Positions 7,958-16,232 of a stretch of 64,000 bases of DNA are shown one piece after another (the stretch's first letter is position 1; each line of letters starts with the position of its first letter). The stretch is from CBDDFQ01 sp965227035 (GTDB lineage: Bacteria > Pseudomonadota > Gammaproteobacteria > Burkholderiales > Burkholderiaceae_C), in NCBI GenBank assembly GCA_965227035.1, contig OZ245724.1, positions 1,178,001 through 1,242,000 on the forward strand, in the 5' to 3' direction. A program made the position numbers and the translations under genes. A model generated the notes under the pieces. The model saw only the letters and a program-made list of their open reading frames with translations, was not told the origin of the DNA and searched no databases.

Positions 7958-7987
7958 AAAAAAGCGCGGCATGTCCCGCGCTTTTTT
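7958..7987 (+). terminator. Attenuator terminator upstream of thrS
   Basis: A perfect 12-bp stem, AAAAAAGCGCGG (7958-7969) with CCGCGCTTTTTT (7976-7987), and a 6-nt loop. It lies 48 bp before the thrS start and 17 nt after the leader-peptide stop. As an unconditional terminator it would block thrS, so conditional (attenuator) use is likely. Confidence 0.85.
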
Positions 7988-8035
7988 CATTTCGGAAGTC
8001 TCCAGCAAGCTCCCATCGTTTCTCGCTCAATACAA

Positions 8036-9943
8036 ATGATCCAAATCACGCTTCCCGACGGTTCACAACGCGAATATGCCGGCCCGGTCTCTGTTGCCGA
8101 TGTCGCATCATCAATCGGCTCCGGACTAGCCAAGGCAGCGCTGGCCGGCAAGGTCGATGGCAAAGTGGTCGACACCAGCTTCGTCATCGATCACAACAGC
8201 GCGCTGTCCATCGTTACCGCCAAGGATCCGGAAGGTCTGGACGTGATTCGTCACTCGACGGCTCACTTGCTGGCGTACGCAGTGAAAGAGTTGTTCCCCG
8301 ATGCGCAGGTCACGATCGGCCCGGTCATCGAAAACGGCTTTTTCTACGACTTCTCGTACAAGCGCCCGTTCACGCCCGACGATCTGGCTGCCATAGAAAA
8401 GCGCATGACGCAGCTCGCCGCGAAAGACGAGCCGGTCACCCGCCGCGTCCTTCCCCGCGACGAGGCTGTCGCGCATTTCAAGAGCATCGGCGAGGCGTAC
8501 AAGGCCGAGATCATCGCGAGCATTCCGGCCAACGAAGACGTGTCGCTGTATCGCGAAGGCGGTTTCGAAGATTTGTGTCGTGGCCCTCACGTGCCCAGCA
8601 CCGGCAAGCTCAAGTTCTTCAAGCTCATGAAGCTGGCGGGCGCTTATTGGCGCGGCGATCATCGCAATGAAATGCTCCAGCGCATTTACGGCACCGCATG
8701 GGCCACCAAGGACGAGCTGCAGCAATACCTCACCATGCTGGAAGAGGCCGAAAAGCGCGATCACCGCAAGCTGGGTCGCGAGCTCGATCTGTTCCATATC
8801 GACGATCACGCGCCGGGGCTGGTGTTCTGGCATCCCAAGGGCTGGACCGTCTGGCAGGGCGTCGAGCAGTACATGCGCCAGGTCTATCGGAACAACGGCT
8901 ACCAGGAAGTGAAAGGCCCGCAGATCATCGATAAGACGCTGTGGGAGAAGACTGGTCACTGGGACAAGTACCGCGAAAACATGTTCACGACCGAGAGCGA
9001 AAAGCGTGAGTACGCGCTCAAGCCGATGAACTGCCCAGGACACATCCTGATCTTCAAGCAGGGCATCAAGAGCTACCGCGACCTGCCGCTGCGCTACGGC
9101 GAGTTCGGTCAATGCCACCGTAACGAGCCCTCGGGCGGATTGCACGGAATCATGCGTGTGCGCGGTTTCACGCAGGACGATGGCCATATCTTCTGTACCG
9201 AAGACCAGATCCTGGACGAATGCGTGAACTACACGACGCTCCTGCAGGCGGTTTACAAGGATTTCGGCTTCAAGAACATCATCTACAAGGTCGCTACCCG
9301 CCCTGAAAAACGAATCGGCTCCGACGAAAGCTGGGATCGCGCGGAAGCTGCGCTCATCGAGAGCCTGCGCGCATCCGGCTGCGAATTCGAAATCGCACCT
9401 GGCGACGGCGCGTTCTATGGCCCGAAAATCGAATACACGCTGAAAGACGCGATTGGACGCCAGTGGCAGTGCGGCACCATGCAAGTTGACTTCTCGATGC
9501 CGGAACGCCTGGATGCGGAATATGTGGGCGAAGACGGGGCCCGCCATCGCCCGGTGATGCTCCACCGAGCCATCGTCGGCAGTCTGGAGCGCTTCATCGG
9601 GATCCTGATTGAGGAGCACGCCGGGGCGCTGCCGGTATGGCTGGCTCCGGTGCAGGTTTCCATCCTCAACATCACCGATTCCCAGTCGGAATACGCTCGT
9701 GACGTTGCCAAAACTCTGCAAAATCAAGGGGTTAGAGTGGACTTGGACCTGCGTAACGAAAAAATTACGTATAAAATACGAGAGCATTCGTTGCAGAAGG
9801 TGCCATTCATCGTCGTCATCGGCGACAAGGAAATGGCATCAGGTGCAGTTGCTGTCCGCGCTCGAGGAAACGTCGATCTCGGTGTCATGCCGCTAGATGT
9901 CTTCGCCAAGAAGATAGCCAGCGACATCGAGCAAAAAGTGTAG
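8036..9943 (+). CDS. thrS: Threonyl-tRNA synthetase
   Basis: Charges tRNA-Thr with threonine. 635 residues, a usual length. Order: TGS domain (1-65), the editing domain with HSTAHLL and the Zn-type CRGPH segment (about 65-225), then the class II catalytic core with motif 2 (FGQCHRNEPSGGLHGIMRVR, written here as its position at about 358-377) and the conserved CxH Zn ligands, then the anticodon-binding domain (about 535-635). The upstream Thr-codon leader and terminator suggest control by Thr-tRNA charging. No clear Shine-Dalgarno sequence precedes the ATG. infC follows after 54 bp. Confidence 0.98.
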   Translation: MIQITLPDGSQREYAGPVSVADVASSIGSGLAKAALAGKVDGKVVDTSFVIDHNSALSIVTAKDPEGLDVIRHSTAHLLAYAVKELFPDAQVTIGPVIENGFFYDFSYKRPFTPDDLAAIEKRMTQLAAKDEPVTRRVLPRDEAVAHFKSIGEAYKAEIIASIPANEDVSLYREGGFEDLCRGPHVPSTGKLKFFKLMKLAGAYWRGDHRNEMLQRIYGTAWATKDELQQYLTMLEEAEKRDHRKLGRELDLFHIDDHAPGLVFWHPKGWTVWQGVEQYMRQVYRNNGYQEVKGPQIIDKTLWEKTGHWDKYRENMFTTESEKREYALKPMNCPGHILIFKQGIKSYRDLPLRYGEFGQCHRNEPSGGLHGIMRVRGFTQDDGHIFCTEDQILDECVNYTTLLQAVYKDFGFKNIIYKVATRPEKRIGSDESWDRAEAALIESLRASGCEFEIAPGDGAFYGPKIEYTLKDAIGRQWQCGTMQVDFSMPERLDAEYVGEDGARHRPVMLHRAIVGSLERFIGILIEEHAGALPVWLAPVQVSILNITDSQSEYARDVAKTLQNQGVRVDLDLRNEKITYKIREHSLQKVPFIVVIGDKEMASGAVAVRARGNVDLGVMPLDVFAKKIASDIEQKV

Positions 9944-9997
9944 GACTTCGAATGCATACCGCTACGTTTTTGTAGCTACTTTTTAAGGATTTGAACC

Positions 9998-10594
9998 ATC
10001 GCTACTGAATTTCGCGATCGCCGCCAGCGCGAAGAACGCAAACACCGCCTCAACCGAGAAATCATGGCGCCTGAAGTGCGTCTCTCGGGACCTGAAAACG
10101 AACCGATCGGTATCGTCAGCATCACAGAAGCACTGCGAATGGCAGGCGAGCTCGACGTAGATCTGGTTGAAATTGCAGCAACCGCCAACCCGCCCGTGTG
10201 CCGGTTGATGGATTACGGCAAGTTCAAGTATCAGGAGCAGAAGAAGGCTGCGGAAGCGAAATCCAAGCAGAAGGTCATCGAGGTCAAGGAAATCAAGTTC
10301 CGGCCCGGTACCGACGATGGTGACTACAACATCAAGTTGCGCAATATCAAGCGCTTTCTTGAAGAGGGTGACAAGTGCAAGATCACGCTCCGCTTCCGCG
10401 GCCGTGAAATCACTCACCAGGAAATTGGAATGGCGCTGTTGCAGCGCATCCGTGAAGACCTCGCGGATTTGATCGTAGTGGAGCAGTTTCCCAAGCTCGA
10501 AGGGCGCCAGATGATCATGATGATCGCGCCCGGCAAACGGAAAGTGGCTCCCAAGGCCGAAGCAGGCGCTGCACCCGCAACGCAGGCAGGCTGA
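9998..10594 (+). CDS. infC: Translation initiation factor IF-3 (ATC start codon)
   Basis: IF-3 binds the 30S subunit and proofreads initiator tRNA and start codons. The first ATG in frame (10064) would cut off the conserved N-terminal helix. Reading back gives an ATC codon at 9998 followed by ATEFRDRRQREERKHRLNRE, which fits the family N-terminus. AAGGAT at 9985-9990 is 7 nt upstream of that ATC. The protein is then 198 residues. A non-AUG start is the rule for infC: IF-3 discriminates against such codons and so represses its own synthesis. The C-domain (VKEIKFRPGTDDGDY, KCKITLRFRGRE) is complete. Confidence 0.95.
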   Translation: MATEFRDRRQREERKHRLNREIMAPEVRLSGPENEPIGIVSITEALRMAGELDVDLVEIAATANPPVCRLMDYGKFKYQEQKKAAEAKSKQKVIEVKEIKFRPGTDDGDYNIKLRNIKRFLEEGDKCKITLRFRGREITHQEIGMALLQRIREDLADLIVVEQFPKLEGRQMIMMIAPGKRKVAPKAEAGAAPATQAG

Positions 10595-10632
10595 TAGAAC
10601 GTATTTGGATAGACGGTAGATAGTCGGGTTTA

Positions 10633-10702
10633 GCGGGTAGAACCGCAAAAGTTATCGGGGAGTCATCCCCGGTAAATGTGGATAGCGAATCGGGTAACCG
10701 AC
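10633..10702 (+). promoter_or_regulatory. Hairpin cluster in the rpmI-rplT leader
   Basis: Between infC and rpmI (197 bp) lie several small hairpins: GCGG-loop-CCGC (10633-10646), CGGGGA-GTCA-TCCCCG (10656-10671), and ACCG/CGGT around 10694-10706. None has a T-run, so they are not terminators. In other bacteria L20 represses rpmI-rplT by binding such leader structures, and a similar role is possible here. Confidence 0.4.
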
Positions 10703-10791
10703 TAGCGGTCTGCATCAAAAGTGGCTCGGGGCCAACAAGTCTGTGCAAGTTGCATAGCGCCTCACGAGCACATAAAAGAAGGAGCATTTAC

Positions 10792-10995
10792 ATGCCCAAA
10801 ATGAAGAGCAAGAAAAGCGCGGTGAAACGTTTCCGCGTTCGTCCAGGTGGCACCGTCAAGCGCGGTCAAGCCTTCAAACGTCACATCCTGACCAAGAAGA
10901 CCACCAAGAACAAGCGTCATCTGCGTGGTGCAGTGTCGGTTCATGAGACCAATATGGGTCACATGGCACAGATGCTTCCCTTCGCTGGCCTTTGA
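10792..10995 (+). CDS. rpmI: 50S ribosomal protein L35
   Basis: 67 residues, strongly basic, beginning MPKMKSKKSAVKRF, the typical L35 N-terminus, and containing the conserved HILTKK and KRHLRG segments. It is a structural component of the large ribosomal subunit. AAGAAGGAG lies 6 nt before the ATG. It sits between infC and rplT, its near-universal position. Confidence 0.97.
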   Translation: MPKMKSKKSAVKRFRVRPGGTVKRGQAFKRHILTKKTTKNKRHLRGAVSVHETNMGHMAQMLPFAGL

Positions 10996-11020
10996 TAACT
11001 GACGAACAAGGAGATTTCAC

Positions 11021-11380
11021 ATGCCTCGCGTTAAACGTGGTGTAACGGCCCGAGCCCGTCACAAAAAAGTCCTGAAGCTTGCTAAAGGTTTTCGCGGTCG
11101 CCGCGGTAATGTCTACAGAATCGCCAAAGAAGCGGTAATGAAGGCTGGGCAATATGCCTACCGTGACCGTCGTACCAAAAAGCGCGTGTTCCGCCAACTT
11201 TGGATTGCCCGTATCAATGCCGCTTCGCGTGAATTGGGTCTGACATACAGCCAATTTGCCAACGGTCTGAAAAAGGCAGCTATCGAGATCGACCGCAAGA
11301 TGCTTGCCGATCTGGCTGTTCACGACAAGGCTGCTTTCGGCAGCATCGTGGATCAAGTTAAAGCCAAGCTGGCTGCTTGA
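11021..11380 (+). CDS. rplT: 50S ribosomal protein L20
   Basis: 119 residues. L20 binds 23S rRNA early in large-subunit assembly and in characterised bacteria also represses its own operon. The sequence shows the basic N-terminal extension (PRVKRGVTARARHKK), GRRGNVYRIA, and the C-terminal domain with RDRRTKKR and LWIARINA. The ribosome site AAGGAG is 7 nt upstream. A terminator-like hairpin follows before pheS. Confidence 0.98.
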   Translation: MPRVKRGVTARARHKKVLKLAKGFRGRRGNVYRIAKEAVMKAGQYAYRDRRTKKRVFRQLWIARINAASRELGLTYSQFANGLKKAAIEIDRKMLADLAVHDKAAFGSIVDQVKAKLAA

Positions 11381-11430
11381 TTTTCACGACGGAGAGTCTG
11401 GCTTTGCCAGATTCTTTGGCCAAAAGAAAC

Positions 11431-11466
11431 AAGGGCTGAAGCTTCCAAAGAGCTTTGGCCCTTTTT
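11431..11466 (+). terminator. Terminator/attenuator between rplT and pheS
   Basis: A 13-bp stem with two G-T pairs: AAGGGCTGAAGCT (11431-11443), a 7-nt loop, and AGCTTTGGCCCTT (11451-11463), with T-run 11462-11466. A smaller hairpin, TCTGGC-TTT-GCCAGA (11397-11411), precedes it. It lies 30 nt before pheS, the position held by the pheM attenuator in enteric bacteria. Unlike there, no Phe-rich leader frame with its own start and stop is visible. Confidence 0.75.
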
Positions 11467-11495
11467 CATTTCACGAGAGATTTCCCGAGAGCTTT

Positions 11496-12566
11496 ATGAC
11501 CGCGTTGGATTCCACTGATTCCCTTTCATCTTTAGCTGACTCCGCGCGCGAAGCGTTCGCTGCAGCTAGCACCCCCGCCGATCTGGAAAACGCGAAAGCG
11601 CAATTCCTCGGCAAATCGGGTCGCATCACCGAGTTGATGAAAGGCATGGCCGCCCTGAGCGTCGAAGAAAAGAAGACGCGCGGCGCGGAAATCAACCAGG
11701 CCAAGCAGGCGATCGAAGCTGCGCTCACTGCACGTCGCCAGGCACTGGCCGACGACGAGTTGCAAGCGCAACTCAAAGCCGAATCGCTCGACGTGACCTT
11801 GCCCGGACGCAATCGCGGCGCCGGCGGATTGCATCCGGTCTCGCGCACGCTCGAACGTATCGAGCAAATTTTTGGATCGATGGGATTCGATGTGGCGCAA
11901 GGCCCGGAAATCGAAACCGACTGGTTCAACTTCACCGCACTCAACACGCCGGAAGATCACCCCGCGCGCTCGATGCACGACACCTTCTACGTCGAAGGCG
12001 GCACTGCTACTGCGCCAAACCTGCTTCGCACCCACACCAGCCCGATGCAGATTCGCTATGCGGTCCAGCATGTGAAGGCACATCGCGCGACCATCGACGC
12101 CGGTGGCGCAATGCCCGAAATTCGCGTCATCGCGCCCGGACGCACCTACCGCGTCGACAGCGATGCCACTCACTCGCCCATGTTTCACCAGTGCGAAGGC
12201 CTGTGGATCGGCGAGAACGTGAGTTTCAAGGATCTTAAAGTCGTGTTCACCGATTTCTGCCGCACTTTCTTTGAATCGGACGATCTTGCGCTGCGATTCC
12301 GCCCCAGCTTTTTCCCGTTCACCGAACCCAGCGCTGAAATCGATATTCAGTTCAGCAGCGGCCCGCTCGCCGGTCGTTGGCTCGAAGTGGCAGGTTCCGG
12401 CCAGGTGCACCCGAACGTGGTTCGCAACATGGGGCTCGACCCCGAACGCTATATCGGCTTCGCGTTCGGCATGGGCCCGGATCGTCTCACCATGCTCCGA
12501 TACGGCGTGAACGACCTGCGTCTTTTCTTCGACGGCGACATCCGATTCCTGTCGCAGTTTCAGTAA
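11496..12566 (+). CDS. pheS: Phenylalanyl-tRNA synthetase alpha subunit
   Basis: The catalytic subunit of the alpha2-beta2 enzyme that charges tRNA-Phe. 356 residues. It has an N-terminal coiled coil (about 1-95) and a class II core with motif 1 around HPARSMHDTF, motif 2 (FHQCEGLWI) and motif 3 (GFAFGMGPDRLTML). The ATG at 11496 (MTALDSTD) was chosen because upstream in-frame sequence runs through the terminator hairpin. pheT follows after 46 bp. Confidence 0.98.
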   Translation: MTALDSTDSLSSLADSAREAFAAASTPADLENAKAQFLGKSGRITELMKGMAALSVEEKKTRGAEINQAKQAIEAALTARRQALADDELQAQLKAESLDVTLPGRNRGAGGLHPVSRTLERIEQIFGSMGFDVAQGPEIETDWFNFTALNTPEDHPARSMHDTFYVEGGTATAPNLLRTHTSPMQIRYAVQHVKAHRATIDAGGAMPEIRVIAPGRTYRVDSDATHSPMFHQCEGLWIGENVSFKDLKVVFTDFCRTFFESDDLALRFRPSFFPFTEPSAEIDIQFSSGPLAGRWLEVAGSGQVHPNVVRNMGLDPERYIGFAFGMGPDRLTMLRYGVNDLRLFFDGDIRFLSQFQ

Positions 12567-12612
12567 GCCATTCATAAAACAAGAACAAACATAGAACGAA
12601 CGAGAGCATCAA

Positions 12613-15051
12613 ATGCAATTTCCGGAATCGTGGCTGCGCGAGTTTTGCAATCCGCCACTGAGCACCCAACAACTGGCCGATCGTTTGACGATGGCTGGGC
12701 TGGAAGTCGAAGAACTGACATCGGTAGCACCGCCGTTCACCAAGATAGTGATCGGCGAAATCAAGGAAGCGGTTCAGCATCCGAACGCAGACCGTCTGCG
12801 CGTTTGCCAGGTCGATGCCGGGCAGGGCGCTTTGCTCAACATTGTTTGTGGCGCACCGAATGCACGCGTTGGCATCAAGGTGCCTTGCGCGCTGGTCGGC
12901 GCCGAATTGCCGCCCGGTGAAGACGGCAAGCCGTTTGTGATCAAGACGGGCAAGCTGCGTGGCGTCGAGAGCCAGGGCATGTTGTGCTCCGCCAAGGAAC
13001 TCAAGATTGCCGACGACCATGGCGGCTTGCTAGAGCTGCCTGCAGATGCGCCCATCGGCGAGGACATCCGCGAATACCTGAACCTCGACGACACGCTTTT
13101 CACGCTCAAGCTCACGCCGAATCTGGCGCATTGCCTGAGCGTTTACGGTGTTGCGCGTGAAGTGTCGGCGCTCACCGGAGCGCCGCTGGTAGAGCCGAAG
13201 TTTCCGGTGGCCAAAACGACGATCGCCGATCGCCTTGCAGTGAAGATCAGCGCGCCCGATTTGTGCGGACGCTTTTCCGGCCGGGTGATTCGCAATGTCG
13301 ATACCAAAGCAAAAACCCCGCAGTGGATGGTCGATCGCCTCGCGCGTTGCGGTCAACGCAGCGTGACCGCACTGGTCGACATCTCGAACTACGTCATGTT
13401 CGAACTCGGCCGTCCATCGCACATCTTCGATTTCGACAAGATTCACGGCGGGCTCGATGTTCGCTGGGGCAAGGCGGGCGAACAGCTCAAGCTGTTGAAC
13501 GGCACAACGGTCACCGTCGATGAAACCGTGGGCGTCATCGCCGACGACACACAGGTCGAATCGCTCGCCGGCATCATGGGCGGCGACTCCACCTCGGTGA
13601 CCGACGACACCAAAAACGTCTACGTCGAAGCCGCGTTCTGGTTCCCCAAAGCTGTTGCGGGCCGTTCGCGTAGGTTCAATTTCTCGACCGACGCCGGACA
13701 CCGTTTCGAGCGCGGCGTCGATCCGTCGCTCACGGTCGAACATATCGAGCGCATCACGCAGCTCATCGTCGATATTTGCGGTGGCGAAGTTGCGCCCATC
13801 GACGACCTCCAGGTCGCGATGCCACAGTCCAAACCGGTTGCCTTGCGGGTGGCGCGTGCCAATCGGGTCATCGGCATGCCGCTGACGCAAAAGCAGTGCG
13901 CCGATGCTTTGCGCAGCCTCGGCTTGCCGGTCGCCGAGACCGATGGAATCATCACGGTCACGCCGCCGTCGTTCCGATTCGATCTGCAAATCGAGGAAGA
14001 CCTGATCGAGGAAGTGGCGCGTGTCGTGGGTTACGACAACCTGCCGACCACACCTCCGCTCGCGCCGATCACCGCGCGCATTCGCGCCGAAAACGAACGC
14101 AGCCCGTTTGCGGTACGCCGTGCGTTAGCCGCGCTGGGTTATCAGGAGACGATCAACTTCAGCTTCGTCGAAGAGAAGTGGGAGCATGAGCTCGCAGGCA
14201 ACCCCGACCCAATCAAGTTGCTCAACCCGATCGCCAGCCAGATGAGCGTGATGCGCTCGTCGCTGATCGGTTCGTTGCTGCAGGTGGCCAACTTCAACAT
14301 CGACCGACGCGCCTCGCGGGTTCGTGTGTTCGAAATCGGCCGCGTATTCAAGCGCGATTCGTCAGTGCAAAACACCGACACCACGGTTCAGGGATTCGAT
14401 CAGCCGATGTACGTATCGGGCCTTGCCTGGGGCTCGGGCGACGATCTGCAATGGGGTCGCAAAGACTCGCCGGTCGATTTCTTCGATGTGAAGGGCGATG
14501 TCGAAGCGCTGTTTGCGCCGCGTGTTCCTACCTTCGAAGCGGCGAATCACCCGGCGCTGCATCCAGGCCGCTCGGCTCGTGTGTTGCTCGAGGGCAAGGC
14601 CGTCGGCGTCGTCGGCGAGTTGCACCCCAAATGGCGTCAGAGCTATGGCCTGACGAGCGCACCGGTCGTGTTCGAGCTTGACCTCGACGCGGTCATCGCC
14701 CAGCCAGTGCCCGTTTTCAAGGCGGTGTCGCGTCACCAGCCGGTCGAGCGCGATCTGGCTGTCGTGGTCACTGAGTCGACCTCTCATGCATCGCTCATGA
14801 AAGCGATCCGTGCGGCGGACGAGGGTGGTTTGCTGCGTGATGCGGTGCTGTTCGACGTCTACCGTCCGAAACCGCTCAAGGCCGGCGAGTTTTCCGCTGC
14901 TGGGCAGTTGGCGCAAAACGAGAAAAGTCTCGCGGTGCGCTTGACGCTCGGAAGTGACGACGCGACACTGACCGAAGAACAAATCGACGCGACGGTCAAG
15001 AATGTGCTGGCCCGATTGGCCAGCGATCTTGGCGCGCGTTTGCGAGCGTGA
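12613..15051 (+). CDS. pheT: Phenylalanyl-tRNA synthetase beta subunit
   Basis: 812 residues, full length. Visible domains: N-terminal segment plus tRNA-binding OB fold (about 40-155), B3/B4 editing module (about 210-400), B5 (about 410-480), a catalytic-like class II fold, and the C-terminal ferredoxin-like anticodon-binding domain (about 715-811, with FDVYRPKPLKAGEFS at its centre). The beta subunit edits Tyr-tRNA-Phe and holds the tRNA in the tetramer with PheS. It lies between pheS and ihfA. Confidence 0.98.
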   Translation: MQFPESWLREFCNPPLSTQQLADRLTMAGLEVEELTSVAPPFTKIVIGEIKEAVQHPNADRLRVCQVDAGQGALLNIVCGAPNARVGIKVPCALVGAELPPGEDGKPFVIKTGKLRGVESQGMLCSAKELKIADDHGGLLELPADAPIGEDIREYLNLDDTLFTLKLTPNLAHCLSVYGVAREVSALTGAPLVEPKFPVAKTTIADRLAVKISAPDLCGRFSGRVIRNVDTKAKTPQWMVDRLARCGQRSVTALVDISNYVMFELGRPSHIFDFDKIHGGLDVRWGKAGEQLKLLNGTTVTVDETVGVIADDTQVESLAGIMGGDSTSVTDDTKNVYVEAAFWFPKAVAGRSRRFNFSTDAGHRFERGVDPSLTVEHIERITQLIVDICGGEVAPIDDLQVAMPQSKPVALRVARANRVIGMPLTQKQCADALRSLGLPVAETDGIITVTPPSFRFDLQIEEDLIEEVARVVGYDNLPTTPPLAPITARIRAENERSPFAVRRALAALGYQETINFSFVEEKWEHELAGNPDPIKLLNPIASQMSVMRSSLIGSLLQVANFNIDRRASRVRVFEIGRVFKRDSSVQNTDTTVQGFDQPMYVSGLAWGSGDDLQWGRKDSPVDFFDVKGDVEALFAPRVPTFEAANHPALHPGRSARVLLEGKAVGVVGELHPKWRQSYGLTSAPVVFELDLDAVIAQPVPVFKAVSRHQPVERDLAVVVTESTSHASLMKAIRAADEGGLLRDAVLFDVYRPKPLKAGEFSAAGQLAQNEKSLAVRLTLGSDDATLTEEQIDATVKNVLARLASDLGARLRA

Positions 15052-15088
15052 GGGCGCGATGCTGATCCCACAACAAAAAGAGGAACGT

Positions 15089-15421
15089 ATGGGTATGGAA
15101 CTGGCTGTTGAAAGTCTGGAGACCCCGGCGTTGACCAAGGCTCAGCTTGCCGAACTTCTGTTCGAGCAGATCGGCCTGAACAAGCGCGAGTCGAAAGACA
15201 TGATCGATGCATTCTTCGATCTCATTTCCGACAGTCTGGTCGACGGCAAGGACGTGAAGATTTCCGGCTTCGGAAATTTTCAGATCCGCACCAAGGCACC
15301 GCGTCCAGGACGCAATCCGCGTACCGGCGAAGCCATTCCAATCCAGGCTCGTCGCGTCGTGACCTTTCACGCGAGCCACAAACTCAAAGAGCAGATCCAG
15401 GGCGACTCGCCTGTGGTCTGA
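15089..15421 (+). CDS. ihfA: Integration host factor subunit alpha
   Basis: IHF alpha pairs with IHF beta to bend DNA sharply in replication, recombination and transcription. 110 residues. The HU/IHF fold is clear: LTKAQLAELLFEQIGLNKRE, KDVKISGFGNFQIR, and the DNA-binding arm RPGRNPRTGEAIPI. The ATG at 15089 follows AAGAGGAA by 3-5 nt. It has a longer N-terminal lead than the E. coli protein, as is common in betaproteobacteria. It follows pheT by 37 bp, the conserved order. Confidence 0.96.
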   Translation: MGMELAVESLETPALTKAQLAELLFEQIGLNKRESKDMIDAFFDLISDSLVDGKDVKISGFGNFQIRTKAPRPGRNPRTGEAIPIQARRVVTFHASHKLKEQIQGDSPVV

Positions 15422-15554
15422 CGCTTTTTGTGGACACCGCCCGTCCTTTCGCACGGGCCGTCCGTCAATTTCTTCGTCTCCCCGATTTCTCTCTTTGCGC
15501 TGCGAACAAAGTTAGAGTAACCTCAAAACTTTCTCTCGTACCGCATTGATTTCA

Positions 15555-16001
15555 ATGGAGAAAGCACTCCCATCCATTCCCGCGAAACGCTACTTCACCA
15601 TCGGTGAAGTCGGCGATCTATGTGGCGTCAAGCCGCATGTGCTTCGCTATTGGGAGCAGGAATTCACGCAGCTGCGGCCGATGAAGCGCCGCGGCAATCG
15701 CCGGTACTACCAGCACCACGAAGTGCTCATGATCCGCCGGATTCGCGATCTTCTCTACGATCAAGGGTTCACCATCAGCGGTGCGCGCAACAAGCTTCAG
15801 GAACTCGTCCAGGTCGAGCGCGACAAGCGCCGAAACGGCGAGGTCATGCTCGAAGGCGTCGATGTGGTCGAGGACAGCGACGAGCTGATCGAGGACTTCG
15901 AAGACTCCGGAATCGAAGACGAAAACTTCACCCCGCAAAAGATTTCATTGCTCCGCCGCGAACTCTCGGAAATTCGTGAGCTGCTGACCGAAGAGGCCTG
16001 A
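15555..16001 (+). CDS. MerR-family regulator downstream of ihfA
   Basis: 148 residues from ATG 15555 (a TTG at 15546 is also in frame). The N-terminal winged helix is typical of MerR (YFTIGEVGDLCGVKPHVLRYWE at about 14-35, then the RRYYQ and DLLYDQGFTISGARN segments). The C-terminal tail is acidic and lacks the metal-binding cysteines of MerR/CueR. This position after ihfA and before tRNA-Pro is conserved in many beta- and gammaproteobacteria. Effector and target are unknown. Confidence 0.92.
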   Translation: MEKALPSIPAKRYFTIGEVGDLCGVKPHVLRYWEQEFTQLRPMKRRGNRRYYQHHEVLMIRRIRDLLYDQGFTISGARNKLQELVQVERDKRRNGEVMLEGVDVVEDSDELIEDFEDSGIEDENFTPQKISLLRRELSEIRELLTEEA

Positions 16002-16028
16002 TTGCAGCAGTTATAATCTGAGGCTTGT

Positions 16029-16105
16029 CGGCGTGTGGCGCAGCCTGGTAGCGCACTTGCATGGGGTGCAAGGGGTCGAAGGTTCGAATCCTTTCACGCC
16101 GACCA
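16029..16105 (+). tRNA. tRNA-Pro (anticodon GGG)
   Basis: 77 nt including encoded CCA. Acceptor arm CGGCGTG pairs with CACGCCG. The D arm contains GCGCAGCCTGGTAGCGC. The anticodon stem CTTGC/GCAAG encloses loop ATGGGGT with anticodon GGG, reading CCC and CCU. The T arm is GGTTCGAATCC. It follows the merR gene by 27 bp and is followed by a strong terminator. Confidence 0.97.
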
Positions 16106-16119
16106 TTCATCTCAAGTAG

Positions 16120-16154
16120 AACGGGTCACAGTTTCATCGCTGTGACCCGTTTTT
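16120..16154 (+). terminator. Intrinsic terminator after tRNA-Pro
   Basis: A perfect 11-bp stem, ACGGGTCACAG (16121-16131) with CTGTGACCCGT (16140-16150), an added A-T pair outside, an 8-nt loop and a T5 run, then G and T5. It ends the translation-gene block. Confidence 0.93.
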
Positions 16155-16232
16155 GTTTTTGTGTGGCTGCCCATGCTGGCATCAGGTGGTCCCGGCTAAT
16201 ATCTCGGCTCCGTCAACACGTCTTTCAGTCTC

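Noticed and set aside
11381..11495. Phe-rich in-frame extension upstream of pheS as a leader peptide
   Set aside because: The Phe codons come largely from the terminator T-runs; there is no start codon or stop within the interval and the frame runs into pheS, so it cannot act as a separate leader peptide.
15439..15458. GCCCGT/ACGGGC hairpin after ihfA as terminator
   Set aside because: Only 6 bp and no T-run follows; at most a weak structure.
16029..16105. tRNA-Pro as a proven integration site
   Set aside because: No second copy of its 3' end and no integrase was found in the window; kept only as a hypothesis.
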